A stretch of DNA of 7,754 nt from Candidatus Coatesiibacteriota bacterium (GTDB lineage: Bacteria; RBG-13-66-14). Both the position numbers and the translations under genes were made by a program. The notes below the pieces were generated by a model. The model was not told where the DNA came from. It ran no database searches and saw only the letters and a list, made by a program, of their open reading frames with translations. Of this stretch, positions 6,494 through 7,754 are shown piece by piece; position 1 is the stretch's first letter; every line of letters begins with the position of its first letter. The DNA lies in contig WJMB01000072.1 of NCBI GenBank assembly GCA_014728185.1, forward strand, positions 1-7,754, in the 5' to 3' direction.

Positions 6494-6847
6494 GGATTAT
6501 CAACTGAAACTGAACCTACGTCGAAAACGCAACAAAGCGGCATTTAGAAAGGAAGTGCTGACAACAACCGTACGCAAGATTTTTTTACTCGACGAGCCAA
6601 AGAGCTGTCATACCTACTAAAGTCTCTATTTGAAAGCGTTTAGTCTCCTACTACCTGGAGTTCCCGGGATGCAAATCAGGAGTCGCGACTTCCCGAAGCA
6701 GAGCGTTCAATTGGAAGCGTCCGCTTTGAGCACTTCTGGTTTTCGGCCACCGAGCAACGCACAAACAAGGTCAACCTGCACGGCTACAAGCCACTACATA
6801 TCAAGCTAATAACAATACATGTCTGTTCAAACACGTGTGATAATCTC
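6494..6847 (+). mobile_element. Degenerate MITE-like element, copy B (354 bp)
   Basis: This is a shorter, diverged relative of the element at 1091-1750, in the same orientation. Its left end GGATTATCAACTGAAACTG followed by AACC aligns with the left end of copy A; both contain AAACTGAACC and GTGCTGACAAC about 50 bases apart. The homology runs through TTGAAAGCGTT (near 6630; TTGGAAAGCGTT in A) to CTTCCCG (6689-6695; 1281-1287 in A). CAATTGGAAGCGTCCGCTTT (6708-6727) matches 1592-1611. The right end, CTGTTCAAACACGTGTGATAATCTC (6823-6847), matches 1725-1750. Both termini are inverted repeats of each other around ATTATCA and TGAAC. Flanking direct repeats are only weakly visible (TCAGGTAG and TTAGTTAT). 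No reading frame has a recognisable domain; a 64-codon frame (6426-6620) overlaps the left part but gives no homologous open frame in copy A, so coding is unlikely. The element lies upstream of the divergently placed hydrolase gene, as copy A lies upstream of the propeller gene. Confidence 0.5.
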
Positions 6848-6989
6848 TTAGTTATTATCCAGTAACAACATGGACTTTTGCAAGTAAGTGATAACTAGGT
6901 ATTCATTGACAATCTATTTGCGCCATATGTCTGGTCATGCGCGAGTAATAATCCCTCGCGGAATGCCGGTTGCGGGTTGTCGTCTTGTG
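6848..6989. repeat. AT-rich spacer with solitary copies of the terminal motif
   Basis: No gene is visible here. TAGTTAT (6849-6855) and ATAACTA (6890-6896) form a spaced inverted repeat. TTTTGCAAGTAAGTGATAAC ends at about 6895. CATGCGCGAGTAATAATCCC (about 6935-6954) matches the right-end motif of copy A (CATTTGCGAGTGATAATGCC) at 16 of 20 positions, and its CGCGAG also pairs with CTCGCG just after. These look like further decayed element ends. Confidence 0.35.
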
Positions 6990-7025
6990 AAAAACCCCGG
7001 GTCCAGGCGGCTGGGACCCGGGGTT
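6990..7025 (-). terminator. Rho-independent terminator of the aminotransferase gene
   Basis: AACCCCGGGTCC (6993-7004) and GGACCCGGGGTT (7014-7025) form a perfect 12-base-pair stem with a nine-base loop. On the minus strand the stem is followed by a run of five T. It begins 20 bases after the aminotransferase stop codon. Confidence 0.9.
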
Positions 7026-7045
7026 GCGGTTTGTAAGAAGCGGGG

Positions 7046-7754
7046 CTAGCTGGCGCACTCCTTGCAGTAGCGCTGCATCCAGGCCGCGAAGCGGTTGATG
7101 AACTTCTCCAGGTTGACCAGGCTGTTGGCGAAGCTGAAGCGGATGTAGCCCTCGCCGGCCTCGCCGAAGGCCGTGCCGTGGAGAGCGGCCACGTGTGCCT
7201 CGTTGAGCAGCTTGTCGTTGATCTCCCGGCTGGTCATTCCCAGGTTCTTCAGGTTGACGAAGGTGTAAAAGGCGCCCTTGGGTTTGTTGACGCTGGAGCA
7301 GCCCAGCTCCTGCAGGCGCGGCACCAGGAAGTCGCGACGCTTGCGGAACTGCTTCTTCATCTCGCCCACGGCCTGCCAGCTGATCGGGTTGACAACGGCC
7401 TCCAGGGCGCCGTACTGGTTGAAGGTGCAGGTGCAGGAGTTGGAGTTGGTGGTCAGCGTGGCCAGCTTGGCGGCCAGGGGCGCGGGCATCACGCCGTAGC
7501 CCAGACGCCAGCCGGTCATCGCGAAGGCCTTGCTCCAACCGTCGACCATGATCAGCCTACCGTTGAAGGCGGTCTCGGAGAGGGCGGAAACGTGGGGCTC
7601 CTCGTAGGTGATGGCCGAGTAGATCTCGTCGGAGAGGACCCAGAAACCGTACTTCTGCGATAGCTCGGCGATGACAGCGTAGTCCTCGGCGGTGAGCATC
7701 CCGCCGGTGGGATTGTGCGGGCTGTTGAGGATAACCAGGCGAACACCCTTGGCC
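7046..7754 (-). CDS. PLP-dependent class I/II aminotransferase (C-terminal part)
   Basis: The frame is open at the right edge, so the N-terminal part and start codon lie outside the window. About 235 codons are visible. They begin with AKGVRLVILNSPHNPTGGM, containing the NPTG signature of fold-type I aminotransferases. Next come SDEIYSAITYE, with the Asp and Tyr that contact the pyridine ring of PLP, and VDGWSKAFAMTGWRLGYG, where the Schiff-base lysine is encoded at 7529-7531. The substrate-carboxylate arginine is in GEGYIRFSFANS near the C-terminus. The family transfers amino groups between amino acids and 2-oxoacids in the cytoplasm. The sequence resembles the aspartate aminotransferase-like subgroup (MTGWRLGYGV, NQYGALEAV), but the substrate cannot be fixed from this fragment. 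The TFNQYGALEA stretch replaces the more usual SFAQ-type sequence and is preceded by an unusual NSNSCTCT. A strong terminator follows the stop, so it ends its transcript. Confidence 0.9.
   Translation of the reverse strand, partial: AKGVRLVILNSPHNPTGGMLTAEDYAVIAELSQKYGFWVLSDEIYSAITYEEPHVSALSETAFNGRLIMVDGWSKAFAMTGWRLGYGVMPAPLAAKLATLTTNSNSCTCTFNQYGALEAVVNPISWQAVGEMKKQFRKRRDFLVPRLQELGCSSVNKPKGAFYTFVNLKNLGMTSREINDKLLNEAHVAALHGTAFGEAGEGYIRFSFANSLVNLEKFINRFAAWMQRYCKECAS

Overview
The window is bacterial. It has compact GC-rich genes with clear Shine-Dalgarno sequences, a lipoprotein signal, a Sec signal peptide, a bacterial-type PolX (polymerase X fused to a PHP nuclease) and a rho-independent terminator. 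PolX/PHP fusions, PD40-type propellers and unrecognised lipoproteins in GC-rich DNA with long, AT-richer spacers suggest a little-known or uncultured bacterial lineage. The phylum cannot be named from this sequence.

Layout, left to right. A secreted TolB/PD40-like beta-propeller protein lies on the minus strand (99-1013). An AT-rich spacer of about 810 bases follows and is mostly one degenerate MITE-like element (1091-1750) with imperfect terminal inverted repeats and a 7-9 base flanking direct repeat. Next is a plus-strand pair of unknown function: a predicted lipoprotein (1826-2233) and, 18 bases later, a 133-residue protein (2252-2653). The tail of the second gene overlaps the tail of the minus-strand polX gene (2598-4292) by 56 bases. 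A 575-base spacer separates polX from a large SGNH/GDSL hydrolase on the minus strand (4868-6337). A second AT-rich spacer of about 700 bases holds another, shorter copy of the MITE-like element (6494-6847). After it come a strong terminator (6990-7025) and the C-terminal part of a PLP-dependent class I/II aminotransferase (7046-7754, running off the right edge).

The genes do not form an obvious pathway. PolX is a DNA-repair protein, the hydrolase and aminotransferase are probably metabolic, and the propeller and lipoprotein are envelope proteins. The wide spacers and own promoter or terminator signals suggest mostly single-gene transcription, apart from the lipoprotein pair.

The most interesting structure is in the spacers. 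The two diverged copies of one non-coding element are homologous at both ends and in part of the middle. They share a terminal motif of the form GGnATTATCACnCG.AAA(C)TGAAC, and further copies of this motif lie nearby. PolX also shows a substitution at the third polymerase carboxylate. A calcium-loop-like reading frame ends in an ATGA overlap with the polX start.
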